In this document: positions 34,781 to 43,034 of the stretch, piece after piece
Position numbering within the stretch: the stretch's first letter is position 1
Layout: each line of letters begins with the position of its first letter
Assembly: GCA_014896315.1 (NCBI GenBank)
Contig: JADBKP010000005.1
Coordinates: 62,001-126,000, forward strand
Length of the DNA: 64,000 bases
Source: Limnochordales bacterium
GTDB taxonomy: Bacteria; Bacillota; Limnochordia; Limnochordales; DUMU01
Reading direction: 5' to 3'
Program-made: the position numbers and the translations under genes
The notes under the pieces: generated by a model
What the model was told of the DNA's origin: nothing
Database searches by the model: none
What the model saw: only the letters and a program-made list of their open reading frames with translations

Positions 34781-36121
34781 ATGGCTGGGACGGCGGAACA
34801 GCGCTGGACCGGACGGCATAAGCGGCTTTTCCAGCTGATCGCCTCCCGCCCTGGCTGGACCAGGCAGCAACTGGCGGAAGCCACCGGTTGGAGCGGAGCT
34901 GCGGTCTGGCAGGTGAGTAAGGATCTGATCGAGGCGGGGTTCGTAGCGGCTGAGGGTCAGGGACCTTCGCGTGGAGGCCGCCGGCCGACCTTGCTGACGC
35001 TGGCAGGGGACAAGTACCTGCTGGCGGTGGTACGGGTCCATGGAAACAGGCTGCTTGAGGCGCGCTGGTTGACCGCAAACGGCCGTCTCTTACAGGGGTT
35101 GCCGGCGCAGATCAGCAGGTGGGAGGAGGGAAGCGACCTGGTGGCCTGCCTGGCGGAGCTTGTGCAGGCGGGAATGCGCCGTCTGCCGGCGGACCTGACC
35201 CCCGTGGGAGTGGCGCTGATCCTGCCCGGGCTCGTTGACCGCGGGGGCAGGCTGCTCTTCTCCTCGCCCCTGGGTCTGAAAGACTTCCCGGTCAGCCGGG
35301 CGCTGGGTGATCGGTTGGGACTGCCGGTGGTGGCCGGCAACGACGTGGATCTGGCGGCCCTCGCCGAAAGCCGCTGGGGAAAGGGTCGGGACGCCCGCAG
35401 ACTCATCTACCTCTGGGTCGACCAGGGTATAGGCGTCGGCCTGGTGTTCGACGGACGCCTCTACCTCGGGAGCCACACCAGTGCCGGTGAGCTAGGCCAT
35501 TTTACCGTCGACCCCTCCGGTGCGCTCTGCCGGTGCGGCAACCGTGGCTGCCTGGGAGTGACCGCTTCAGAGCCGGGGCTTATCGGCCAGGCATCGCGTC
35601 TCATCTGGGTTGACCAGCAAAACGAGCTGCGCCGCTTAACCGGTGGCGACCTCAACCGGCTAAGCCTGCAGCAGGTGGCCCGGGCGGTGGGGGCAGGCGA
35701 CCCGCTGGCACGGCAGATGGTGGACCAGGCACTCGACCATCTGGGACTGGCCCTGGCCAACCTGGTTAACCTGCTCGGGCCAGATCTGATCCTGGTGTCG
35801 GGGAGCGTTTATGAAATGGATCCCCGACTGGTCATGGGGCGTCTGCAAGCAGCTGTCACCAATCACAGCTTGCCGGTCTTCCGCGAAGCGGTTCGTCTCG
35901 AGGCAGCTGCACTGGGTGAGGAAGGTCGGTTCATGGGGGGTGTGGCTCTCTTTCGCGAAGTAGCTTGCGCAGCGCTGTGGGCGAAGGTAACGGGCGGTTC
36001 GGCCAGGGAGACGGATCTCCGTTCAGGTGCGACCAGGGAGGGAGCGACGGAGTGGACTTCGACGCGGGGTATGGCAAAAGCAGGCGGGTGGACGGATCCG
36101 GCTGCTGGTGGAGACTGGTGA
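34781..36121 (+). CDS. ROK family transcriptional regulator (NagC/XylR type)
   Basis: A sugar-responsive repressor. The N-terminal winged helix (RLFQLIASRPGWTRQQLAEA, SGAAVWQVSKDLIEAGFV) is followed by a ROK domain with DQGIGVGLVFDG, the signature HTSAGELGHFTVDP and the zinc motif CRCGNRGCLG. The last 45 or so residues beyond FMGGVALFREV are a divergent tail that overlaps the next gene by 70 bp. The start at ATG 34781 is chosen from domain boundaries; ATG 34727 is an alternative. The ligand is unknown; downstream are a secreted phosphatase-fold protein and a solute-binding protein. Confidence 0.88.
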   Translation: MAGTAEQRWTGRHKRLFQLIASRPGWTRQQLAEATGWSGAAVWQVSKDLIEAGFVAAEGQGPSRGGRRPTLLTLAGDKYLLAVVRVHGNRLLEARWLTANGRLLQGLPAQISRWEEGSDLVACLAELVQAGMRRLPADLTPVGVALILPGLVDRGGRLLFSSPLGLKDFPVSRALGDRLGLPVVAGNDVDLAALAESRWGKGRDARRLIYLWVDQGIGVGLVFDGRLYLGSHTSAGELGHFTVDPSGALCRCGNRGCLGVTASEPGLIGQASRLIWVDQQNELRRLTGGDLNRLSLQQVARAVGAGDPLARQMVDQALDHLGLALANLVNLLGPDLILVSGSVYEMDPRLVMGRLQAAVTNHSLPVFREAVRLEAAALGEEGRFMGGVALFREVACAALWAKVTGGSARETDLRSGATREGATEWTSTRGMAKAGGWTDPAAGGDW

Positions 36122-36996
36122 TGGCTTTCGGTTTGGCGTTGGGGATCGGGAGTGCTGCCTGGTTCGCCAATGGTCCGGCACTGGCAGAGACGGAGGATTG
36201 GGGTCAGTCCCCAGGTCAGGAGGGCGGGGTCTTGCGGGTAATGACCTTCAACATCCGCCACGGTGAAGGGCTGGACGGCCGTGTGGACCTGGCCCGCGTG
36301 GCGACTGTCATCAAAGAGGTAGCACCAGACCTCGTTGGCTTGCAGGAAGTAGACCAGAATTGGAGCTTCCGCTCGCAGTTTGTGGAACAGGCCGCCTGGC
36401 TGGCGAGGGAGCTGGGCATGGAGTTTGCGTTCGCTCCTGCCCTGCACCGCGGATCGTTGTTGGGGGCAGACGGAGGGTATGGCAACGCCCTGCTTAGCCG
36501 TTATCCCATTCTCCGCAGTGAGACGATCATTCTGCCCCGCCTTGATACCCGGGAGGACAGGAGTCTCCTGATTGCTCAGGTTAAGGTGCCGAATGGCCTG
36601 GTCCAGGTTGGAGTGACCCACCTGGGGCTGAGCAGTAGGGAGAGGCTGCAGCACGTTCGGGTTATCCGGGAGAAGCTCTTGACGTTCGGGCTACCAACCA
36701 TTCTGATGGGCGACTGGAATGCTAGACCGGACTCGCCCGAGGTAGTGGCGGTAACGGAGTGGTTGGCCAGCGTGACCGCTGGGGGAATGTGGCCCACCTT
36801 CTGCTACAACTCCCCGGACGGCAAACCCAACGTGCAGATAGACTACATCTTTGCTTCGCCCGAATTCAAGGTGGCCGGTGTCCGGACTGTACCTACGGAT
36901 GCCTCCGACCACTGGCCGCTGGTGGCGGAGTTGCAGCTTAGCTTCGGATCCGTATCGGCGAAGGGAGGTGAGGGGAAGCAGGCAGAGGGGGAGTGA
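36052..36996 (+). CDS. Secreted endonuclease/exonuclease/phosphatase family protein
   Basis: An EEP-fold metal-dependent hydrolase with a signal peptide (helix MAFGLALGIGSAAWFA, likely cleavage after PALA). The catalytic blocks are MTFNIRHGEG (Asn), VGLQEVDQNW (Glu), MGDWNARPDS (Asp and Asn), VQIDYIFAS and ASDHWPLVAEL (Asp-His). This subfamily includes secreted phosphodiesterases; the substrate could be a nucleic acid, phospholipid headgroup or inositol phosphate. GTG 36052 has GGGAGGGAG upstream and lies within the end of the ROK gene. Confidence 0.87.
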   Translation: MDFDAGYGKSRRVDGSGCWWRLVMAFGLALGIGSAAWFANGPALAETEDWGQSPGQEGGVLRVMTFNIRHGEGLDGRVDLARVATVIKEVAPDLVGLQEVDQNWSFRSQFVEQAAWLARELGMEFAFAPALHRGSLLGADGGYGNALLSRYPILRSETIILPRLDTREDRSLLIAQVKVPNGLVQVGVTHLGLSSRERLQHVRVIREKLLTFGLPTILMGDWNARPDSPEVVAVTEWLASVTAGGMWPTFCYNSPDGKPNVQIDYIFASPEFKVAGVRTVPTDASDHWPLVAELQLSFGSVSAKGGEGKQAEGE

Positions 36997-37073
36997 GCAG
37001 AGGAGCGAGGCGATGGCAACGGTATCGGTAGACAAGCCTGGCAACTCGGAGATATGCAAGGGAGGCAATCTTT

Positions 37074-38357
37074 ATGGCGAGAAGAGGCTGGGCTGTCCTG
37101 GGAGCAACGCTATTGGCCTGCGGTTTGGCGGCAAGCGCGCTGTTACCACCTTCGCCTGTCAGGGCGGCTACCTCCAAACCCATCGTGATTGAGCACTGGC
37201 AGCATTCGTCTCCCGCTCGCAACGCGGTGCTGGAGAAGTTGGCTGAGGAGTTTAACAAACGGAATCCGGATATCCGGGTCAAGTTGCAGTTTTACGAGCT
37301 GAGCGAGTACTTCACAAAAGTTACGACCGCACTCGCTACCGGCCTGGGCCCGGACGTCTTCCAGGTCCGTTCCGGGAACGTACCGGTTTATTGGGCCGCC
37401 AAAGCGCTCCAACCCCTCGACGAGAAACAAGTGACCGCCGCCCAGATAGAAAAGGAGTTCGTGCCGGCAGCAATCTACCATTTTAAACACGAGGGCAAGT
37501 ATTACGCGCTGCCCGTTGATGCCCAGACCATTGTGATGTTCTACAACATCAAAGTCCTCGAAGAGGCCGGGATCGATACCCGCAGACCGCCGCAGACCTG
37601 GGATCAGGTGGTTGAGTATGCCCGGAAGATCTATAAGAAGGACGCAAGCGGCCAGACCCGGATCGAAGGGGTGGCGACCGGAGGGTACGGTCCTGTCCTG
37701 GGGACCTTGATGATCCAGGCTGGAGCAACGCTATGGAACAAGACAACAAACCTGCCCGATTTCAGCACGCCTCAGGCGGCAGCCGGGTTTCAATTTGCTG
37801 TCGACCTCGTTATACGGCATAAGGTCGAGGATCCCGGCATGGACCGATGGAGGGCCTTTCGCAATGATCAACTGGGGATGGTTTGGGCTCACCCGGCCAT
37901 GATCGGCAGCTTCCGTACCGGTAATCCGGTACCCGAATTCGGCATCGAGGAGGCACCGGCAGCCCAACCGGGAGGGACCCGGGCTTCGCTCATGACAAAC
38001 TGGGCGCTGGTGATCTCGAAGAAAGCTCCGCAGGAGGCAGCCACCAGGTGGATCCGGTTTGTCACTTCACCGGAAGCGACGCTCCTCTACTTTGCCTCCT
38101 CCGGCGATCTGCCGTTGAGGCAGGCCGAACTTGACCGAGCCGAGTACATCACAGACCCGCTCTACCGACCCGTGATCGCTTCGGTGAAAGCTGCTGTGCC
38201 CGCGCCCTGGGTTACGCCAAGGCTCTGGGATGAGCTCTTGCGCAAGGCGTGGCAGCTGGTGACCGGCGCAGGCTGGGCACCGGCGCAAGCCATGAGCTGG
38301 CTTCATGAGCAGGCGATCATCGCCGAAAAGGCAGAACGGAGCAAGACCACGCTCTAG
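37074..38357 (+). CDS. ABC-type sugar solute-binding protein
   Basis: An extracellular solute-binding protein of the sugar family (family 1), 427 residues. The signal peptide ends near PVRAATS; no lipobox Cys is seen in the cleavage region. The mature part has IEHWQHSSPARNAVLEKLAE, LGPDVFQVRSGNV, YYALPVDAQTIVMFYN and the late ATRWIRFVTSPEAT. No permease or ATPase gene is adjacent, so the transporter must be encoded elsewhere. The ROK regulator upstream suggests carbohydrate control. Its start lies 78 bp after the EEP gene. Confidence 0.9.
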   Translation: MARRGWAVLGATLLACGLAASALLPPSPVRAATSKPIVIEHWQHSSPARNAVLEKLAEEFNKRNPDIRVKLQFYELSEYFTKVTTALATGLGPDVFQVRSGNVPVYWAAKALQPLDEKQVTAAQIEKEFVPAAIYHFKHEGKYYALPVDAQTIVMFYNIKVLEEAGIDTRRPPQTWDQVVEYARKIYKKDASGQTRIEGVATGGYGPVLGTLMIQAGATLWNKTTNLPDFSTPQAAAGFQFAVDLVIRHKVEDPGMDRWRAFRNDQLGMVWAHPAMIGSFRTGNPVPEFGIEEAPAAQPGGTRASLMTNWALVISKKAPQEAATRWIRFVTSPEATLLYFASSGDLPLRQAELDRAEYITDPLYRPVIASVKAAVPAPWVTPRLWDELLRKAWQLVTGAGWAPAQAMSWLHEQAIIAEKAERSKTTL

Positions 38358-38506
38358 GCGTGTGGCAAGGCTTGTTGGGAAAGCGAGGGTCGGCTGTGGA
38401 GACCGCTCCCAGGGCACTAGGATTATCGCTGGCGTGGTGGTTCCGGGCGGGGCGGCATCCACGGACGTCCGGCCGGTAAGGAAGATGAGATAAGGAGGTC
38501 TTGGGA

Positions 38507-39385
38507 ATGAAAAGAGGTCCTAGGCTGAGCACTTCTGTGGCGGCCCTCGCGGTGGGGGCGGTAGGTCTGGTGCTGACGGTGGCGGCAGCCACCGCTCTCG
38601 CTCCCCTGGCTGAGGCAGCCGGGTGGTCGACGCCTGTTCTTTGGGAGCACTCCGGCGATGGGACGGACAGGATGCCCTGGATCTATGGGAATACGCTCTA
38701 CCTTGTCTGGGGACGGTACGACATCTACTACTCGACGTACGACGAGGCTCTGGGCAGCTGGTCCGAACCGCAGCCGGTTCCGGGGGCTGTCAACACCAGT
38801 GCTAACAACGAGATCAATCCGGTAGTGGTGGGAGGCGGCAAGGTCCTCTACTTCGCCCGCTATAATCCGCTGACCGACTACGACTTCTACCGCAGTGAGT
38901 GGGACGAAGAGAAGGGCGAGTGGGGCGAGCCGGTCAAGATCGAAGCCTGGAGCACCGACGCGCAGGAGTGGGATCTCTGGGTGAACGAGGATGAAACCGT
39001 TGCCTACCTGACCTCCAGGGGTTCTTTTGGTGGGCAGGCCGGTCTGGGTGGCCAGGACGTCTGGAAAAGCGTCAAGGTGAACGGGCAATGGACCACTCCC
39101 GTCAACCTGGGGGCGCCGATCAACACTCCTGGTGATGAGTGGAGCATCTTCGTCGGGCCAGACGGAAAGATCTACATTGACAGCAACCGGGAGGGCACTG
39201 TCGGCAAAATGGATATCTTCGTGGCTGCCGATGAGAAGAGTGCTCCGCAGAGCTTGGGAGTTCCCATAAACGGCCCGACTGACGAAAGAGAGTTGGCTTT
39301 CAACGATAAGTGGCTCTTTATCTCCGCTATCGATCGGGACGGCCGCAAGGGCTACGATATCTACGTTGCTCGCTGGCAGGACTGA
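38507..39385 (+). CDS. Secreted beta-propeller protein (PD40/TolB-like repeats)
   Basis: A 292-residue exported protein of unknown function. The signal peptide covers residues about 1-42. The mature part has repeated blade-like units with PWIYGNTLYLVWGRYDIYYS, NPVVVGGGKVLYFARY, ETVAYLTSRG, GQDVWKSVKVNGQWTTP and DKWLFISAIDRDGRKGYDIY. These resemble PD40 repeats of TolB-like or sialidase-like propellers. ATG 38507 has AAGGAGG upstream. A strong terminator follows at 39425. Confidence 0.75.
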   Translation: MKRGPRLSTSVAALAVGAVGLVLTVAAATALAPLAEAAGWSTPVLWEHSGDGTDRMPWIYGNTLYLVWGRYDIYYSTYDEALGSWSEPQPVPGAVNTSANNEINPVVVGGGKVLYFARYNPLTDYDFYRSEWDEEKGEWGEPVKIEAWSTDAQEWDLWVNEDETVAYLTSRGSFGGQAGLGGQDVWKSVKVNGQWTTPVNLGAPINTPGDEWSIFVGPDGKIYIDSNREGTVGKMDIFVAADEKSAPQSLGVPINGPTDERELAFNDKWLFISAIDRDGRKGYDIYVARWQD

Positions 39386-39424
39386 AAAGCTGCCGTGACA
39401 GACGAACCGAGTCAGACACGAGCC

Positions 39425-39452
39425 GCCGGGGAGCTTCCCCGGCATTCTTTTT
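39425..39452 (+). terminator. Intrinsic terminator after the propeller gene
   Basis: GCCGGGGA and TCCCCGGC form a perfect 8-bp stem with loop GCT, followed by ATTCTTTTTC. It ends the ROK/EEP/SBP/propeller group before the deacetylase. Confidence 0.9.
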
Positions 39453-39537
39453 CGGTACGGGCTTCTTGCCGTCACTCAAGTCCCGTCAAGATGCCCGTCA
39501 TGGCAGCATAGGTTTCCAGCTGAGAGGTGAGTCTGGC

Positions 39538-40515
39538 ATGCGCACGCTCTGGGTGGTGGTCAACGGCCGTCGGCTCCTGGCCGGTCTCTGCCTGCTCTTT
39601 GTCCTGCTCTTTCTCGCCTGGTTGCCGGGGGGAATCGATCGCTGGCGCCGGGCCCGGTTTGGCGTGGCGCCCGGAGTAACGCTGGCCGGCCAGCCGGTGG
39701 GAGGCTGGTGGGAACCGGAGGTACGGGAACTGGTCCTCACGTTGGCCGAAGAGATGCGGACCGAGCCCGCCGATGCGGCGATCACGTCTTCCGGGACCAT
39801 CGCGCCGTCCCGTGCCGGACGCCGGGTGGACGTGGACACGACGGTGCAGGCGGTCCTCAACGCGCAGGCGGGTGAGAGTGTCGAGCCCGTCTTTGTCGAA
39901 GTGCCACCCGCAGTTACCGAGGCTTACTTCACGCCCGTCTACCGCGGCGACCCCTCCCGGCCCCGGATCAGCCTGGCGATCAATGTCGACTGGGGAGCCG
40001 ACGTTCTGCCGGAGATGTTGCGCACCCTGGATGAACTGCATCTGCGGGTTACCTTTTTTGTTACCGGGCGGTTTGCCCGCAAATTCCCGGACCTGGTGCG
40101 ACAGATGGTCCGTGCCGGCCACGAGCTGGGAACCCACGGCGCGGAGCACGTTCACCCCAGTCTGTTGACCAACAGCGAGCTGGATAAGTTGATCAGGGAA
40201 GGCGCGCGTATTCTACATGATATTGCCGGCGTGGAGACCAACCTCTTCGCGCCCCCCTATGGCGAGGTCAACGAACGGATAGCCCGCCGGGCCGGCCAGC
40301 TGGGCTTCCGCACCATCATGTGGACCATCGATACAGTAGACTGGACCAAAAAGAGTGCGGACGAGATTCAGCAACGGGTGCTCTCCCGCCTGGAGAATGG
40401 TGCGATCGTGCTGGCCCACCCCATGCCGGAGACCGTCAAGGCACTGTCGCCGTTGGCAGCGGCTGTGCGCGCCCGGGGCTTCACTTTCGTGCCGGTGGGG
40501 GAGATCCTGGAGTAG
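39538..40515 (+). CDS. Polysaccharide deacetylase (NodB/PdaB-like), membrane-anchored
   Basis: A carbohydrate esterase family 4 protein of 325 residues. An N-terminal membrane anchor (LLAGLCLLFVLLFLAWLPG) is followed by a stretch of about 100 residues without a known domain, then a NodB domain: LAINVDWGADVLPEML in place of the usual TFDDG, FFVTGRFARKFP, ELGTHGAEHVHPS (two metal His), FAPPYGEVNE, MWTIDTVDW and AIVLAHPM. The pattern fits sporulation-type deacetylases of the PdaB/YlxY group, which make muramic lactam or modify septal wall. ATG 39538 has GAGAGGTGAG upstream. Confidence 0.87.
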   Translation: MRTLWVVVNGRRLLAGLCLLFVLLFLAWLPGGIDRWRRARFGVAPGVTLAGQPVGGWWEPEVRELVLTLAEEMRTEPADAAITSSGTIAPSRAGRRVDVDTTVQAVLNAQAGESVEPVFVEVPPAVTEAYFTPVYRGDPSRPRISLAINVDWGADVLPEMLRTLDELHLRVTFFVTGRFARKFPDLVRQMVRAGHELGTHGAEHVHPSLLTNSELDKLIREGARILHDIAGVETNLFAPPYGEVNERIARRAGQLGFRTIMWTIDTVDWTKKSADEIQQRVLSRLENGAIVLAHPMPETVKALSPLAAAVRARGFTFVPVGEILE

Positions 40516-40527
40516 CGGCCGGTCGGG

Positions 40528-41082
40528 TTAGCGGCGCCGCCGACGATGCTGCCGGCGGCCTGACCGACCAGCCAGGCGAGCCTCGTGTCGCCGCCGCCGG
40601 CGGCTTACCAGCCGGGCGGCGGCAAAGAGGAAGAGGGAGAGGGCCACCCAGCCGGTAAAAAAGGCCATCGAATGGCCTGCCTGCGGGCTTCCGGTCAGCT
40701 GGGAACGGACCAACCAACCGGCCCAGGCTACGCCAACACCGGTGGCCAGCCAGAAGAGAAGGTATCCGGCACTTCCCATGGCCAGCCAAAACCCTGGTGG
40801 AGACGGTGAAGCGGTTTTCGGATCTCCCGTAGCCGGCAACTGTACGGCCAGCCAGCGCCTGTAGGCGGCGTAGACGAGGAGAAGGTAATACCCCCACAGT
40901 CCGGCTGCCGCCAGGAGATGAAATCCCCGCACGGGCCTGTCCGTCGCGATCAGCCCTGCTTCGACGCCGAGCAGTACGAGCCCGCTCGCCAATGCATGCC
41001 GGCGGATGATCTGCCTGTACTGCACCTCGCTACTTAACCTCACCTGAAGCCAGTTTACACGGTACGCAATGAACGAACCCAC
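40528..41082 (-). CDS. Membrane protein of unknown function with Arg-rich tail
   Basis: A 184-residue protein with about four hydrophobic helices (LVLLGVEAGLIA, LLAAAGLWGYYLLLVYAAY, AGYLLFWLATGVGVAWAGWLV, FFTGWVALSLFLFAAARLV) and an extremely basic end (RRRRRHEARLAG, ending in RRRRR). I do not recognise the family. It begins 6 bp after the double P-loop ATPase gene on the same strand, so the two are probably one operon. Its end converges on the deacetylase gene, 12 bp away. The start GTG at 41082 lacks a strong ribosome-binding site. Confidence 0.68.
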   Translation of the reverse strand: MGSFIAYRVNWLQVRLSSEVQYRQIIRRHALASGLVLLGVEAGLIATDRPVRGFHLLAAAGLWGYYLLLVYAAYRRWLAVQLPATGDPKTASPSPPGFWLAMGSAGYLLFWLATGVGVAWAGWLVRSQLTGSPQAGHSMAFFTGWVALSLFLFAAARLVSRRRRRHEARLAGRSGRRQHRRRRR

Positions 41083-41088
41083 CTGAAG

Positions 41089-42264
41089 TTACTTCGCCTT
41101 TCCAGGGCTTGCTTCCTCCGACGCAAAATCAGATATGGCGAGGATGCGTCCCTCTACGTCCGACTGCAGACGTTCAAGGGCAGGAAAATTCATGCTGTGT
41201 ACGTAGTATGCTTCCAGCCGGTCGTGGAGGTGCTTTGCCTGTTTCAGGTGGGCAATGGCGAGGTCCGAAAGCTCGGTTGCCCATCGCCGGGCAGTTTCCA
41301 GGGCGGCAGTCTCGGATTGGACCAGCCGTGTATCCAATCCTCCGTCCAGGTCTATGACCAGGTCGTTCGGCCGGGGAGGGAAAGGATGGATAGCGGTACT
41401 GGTCACGACCCCTGCCTTCAACGCGGGAATCCAGATGTGCTCTGGCCGCTCCGGACGCAGGGCGTCACAGTAGAGTTCACAATCGTAGCCCTGTGCGGTA
41501 ACAAAGTCGGCCAGCCGTGCCACCAGGGTGCTCTTGCCGGTTCCCGGAGCCCCCCGTACCACCACCAGGTGGGCCGAGCCACCGAAAAGGTCGGGCAAGA
41601 AGCTGCGGTAACCAGAAGGGGTGATCGCGGTGGCGAAAAGGCGCCGGATCCTGCCCTCCTTAGGCGTATCCGCGCCCGGCAGCTGCGAGCTCTGCCGGCC
41701 AGCCGCGCGCATCGCCTCCCACAGGTACGCAGCGGCTCTGGCCCATGCCCGGCGGGCAAAGGCATGATCCATAGCCTGTTCGTAGACGGCTGCTTGCTCC
41801 TCACGCATGAGCAGGGCGGCGCGCAGATACCAGTAGGCACGGGCGAAAAGGGAGCTGATCTCCCGGGTCAGCAGGGTGATCTCGTCCCGGGAAGCGGCTA
41901 GCATCGCCTCGTCCCAAAATTCTCCCAGATTGATGATCTCATCGACCGCGCCGGGGAATCTCGGATCGATCACGTGAGGAGCAGTCCCATCCACTATTGC
42001 TATGCCAATTTCGGGGAAGAGTATCCCGTCCAGGGAGTCTGGATCCGAGGAACAGTGAAAGTATTCGACCGTCCACCCCCGCCAGTTGAACTTTTCACCT
42101 ATTCGTCGCATAAAAGTGGATTTGCCGGTACCTGGGCCACCCTTAAGCACGAATACCCGTCGCGGTGAAGCCGGTATCAGATACTCGTAATACGAAAAGA
42201 ATCCCTGAGGGGTGTTATTACCGGCAAACAGATGACGTACCGGAGCGGTTGTGTTTTCTGCCAT
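41089..42264 (-). CDS. Double P-loop ATPase, PRK06851-type
   Basis: A 391-residue protein with two homologous P-loop NTPase halves. The first Walker A is LKGGPGTGKSTFMRRIG (residue about 40), the second VRGAPGTGKSTLVARLA (about 235). It opens with RHLFAGNNTPQGFFSYYEYL, echoed by RRLFATAITPSGYRSFLPDL in the second half, a clear internal duplication. The family is widespread in Firmicutes and of unknown function. ATG 42264 (minus strand) has GAGGAGG upstream. The gene is divergent from glnR, with about 185 bp between starts. Confidence 0.85.
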   Translation of the reverse strand: MAENTTAPVRHLFAGNNTPQGFFSYYEYLIPASPRRVFVLKGGPGTGKSTFMRRIGEKFNWRGWTVEYFHCSSDPDSLDGILFPEIGIAIVDGTAPHVIDPRFPGAVDEIINLGEFWDEAMLAASRDEITLLTREISSLFARAYWYLRAALLMREEQAAVYEQAMDHAFARRAWARAAAYLWEAMRAAGRQSSQLPGADTPKEGRIRRLFATAITPSGYRSFLPDLFGGSAHLVVVRGAPGTGKSTLVARLADFVTAQGYDCELYCDALRPERPEHIWIPALKAGVVTSTAIHPFPPRPNDLVIDLDGGLDTRLVQSETAALETARRWATELSDLAIAHLKQAKHLHDRLEAYYVHSMNFPALERLQSDVEGRILAISDFASEEASPGKAK

Positions 42265-42393
42265 TAAGTTTGAACCTCCTCATCTGCTTTCTCGTGAAAT
42301 GTGCAGTACCAGGATATGAGCCTCGCCTGTACCCGGTTCCTATTCCATAAAACGCACATTTGGTTGACATGCGAGAGACAAGTTTACATATCG

Positions 42394-42423
42394 TTGACAA
42401 ATATCATTCCGCTCTGTTATGAT
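42394..42423 (+). promoter_or_regulatory. Sigma-A promoter for glnR-glnA
   Basis: TTGACA at 42394-42399 and TATGAT at 42418-42423 are 18 bases apart, 25 bases before the glnR start. Similar hexamers TTTACA (42383) and TTGACA (42364) lie upstream in phase with the helix and could be tandem promoters or protein-binding half sites. No clear TGTNA-N7-TNACA GlnR box was found. Confidence 0.75.
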
Positions 42424-42448
42424 GCCGGTACTGGGAAGGGGGGTAGCT

Positions 42449-42982
42449 ATGGCGGAAGGTCGCGCGGACTTGCCGGTATATCCCATCGGCGTGGTGGAGA
42501 AGTTGACCGGGCTCTCCGGCCGGCGGATTCGCTACTACGAGGCAACGGGATTGGTCGTCCCGGCGCGAACTAAGGGGAACCAACGCCTCTATTCGCCGGC
42601 CGATGTCGACCGCCTGCTCAAGGTGAAAGAGTTGCTCGGCCAGGGGCTTAACATTGAGGGAGTCCGGGCTGTGCTGAAGAGGTTGGACGGGGAGGCACTG
42701 GCCGGGGACGAGGTAAGCCCCCGCGGTGATAGGCCGACCGACCGTCAGAATGATGCGCTTTCGTCGGAGGTCGGAGAGTACGGGGACGCTACCCTGGATG
42801 AGTTGGCCGTATTCGCCACCGGGCAGCTTTCCGGTCTCCGCTCTCGCGAGATGCTGGCTGCCGGGCGACGTCTAAACTCCCTTTATCCGGTGACCAATCA
42901 GGCCGAGCTCACCCGAATCCTCCACAAGCGGGGAGGCCTTAGCGATTCCGGGGGGGCCGTTCCCAAAGTAGCAGGAAGATAG
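42449..42982 (+). CDS. glnR: MerR-family regulator GlnR
   Basis: A nitrogen regulator of the GlnR/TnrA group, 177 residues. The N-terminal winged helix (YPIGVVEKLTGLSGRRIRYY, TKGNQRLYSPADVDRLLKV) is typical of GlnR; the C-terminal tail is variable. GlnR normally represses glnRA when glutamine is plentiful by binding feedback-inhibited glutamine synthetase. The glnA gene follows directly, matching the classical glnRA operon. ATG 42449 has GGAAGGGGGG upstream; the longer frame from 42419 starts inside the promoter. Confidence 0.88.
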   Translation: MAEGRADLPVYPIGVVEKLTGLSGRRIRYYEATGLVVPARTKGNQRLYSPADVDRLLKVKELLGQGLNIEGVRAVLKRLDGEALAGDEVSPRGDRPTDRQNDALSSEVGEYGDATLDELAVFATGQLSGLRSREMLAAGRRLNSLYPVTNQAELTRILHKRGGLSDSGGAVPKVAGR

Positions 42983-43002
42983 AGTGATAGAGTGATAGAG
43001 TG
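42979..43002 (+). repeat. Triple 8-bp tandem repeat between glnR and glnA
   Basis: ATAGAGTG occurs three times in perfect tandem, starting at the glnR stop codon and ending about 32 bases before glnA. It is a short AT-richer island in GC-rich DNA. It could arise by slippage or affect glnA expression relative to glnR. Confidence 0.85.
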
Positions 43003-43034
43003 ATTGACGGAAAGCAGGGGGCGGGCAGGAGGAG

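Noticed and set aside
42360-42425. GlnR/TnrA box in the glnR promoter
   Set aside because: Three TTKACA-like hexamers are present, but no TGTNA-N7-TNACA palindrome could be aligned.
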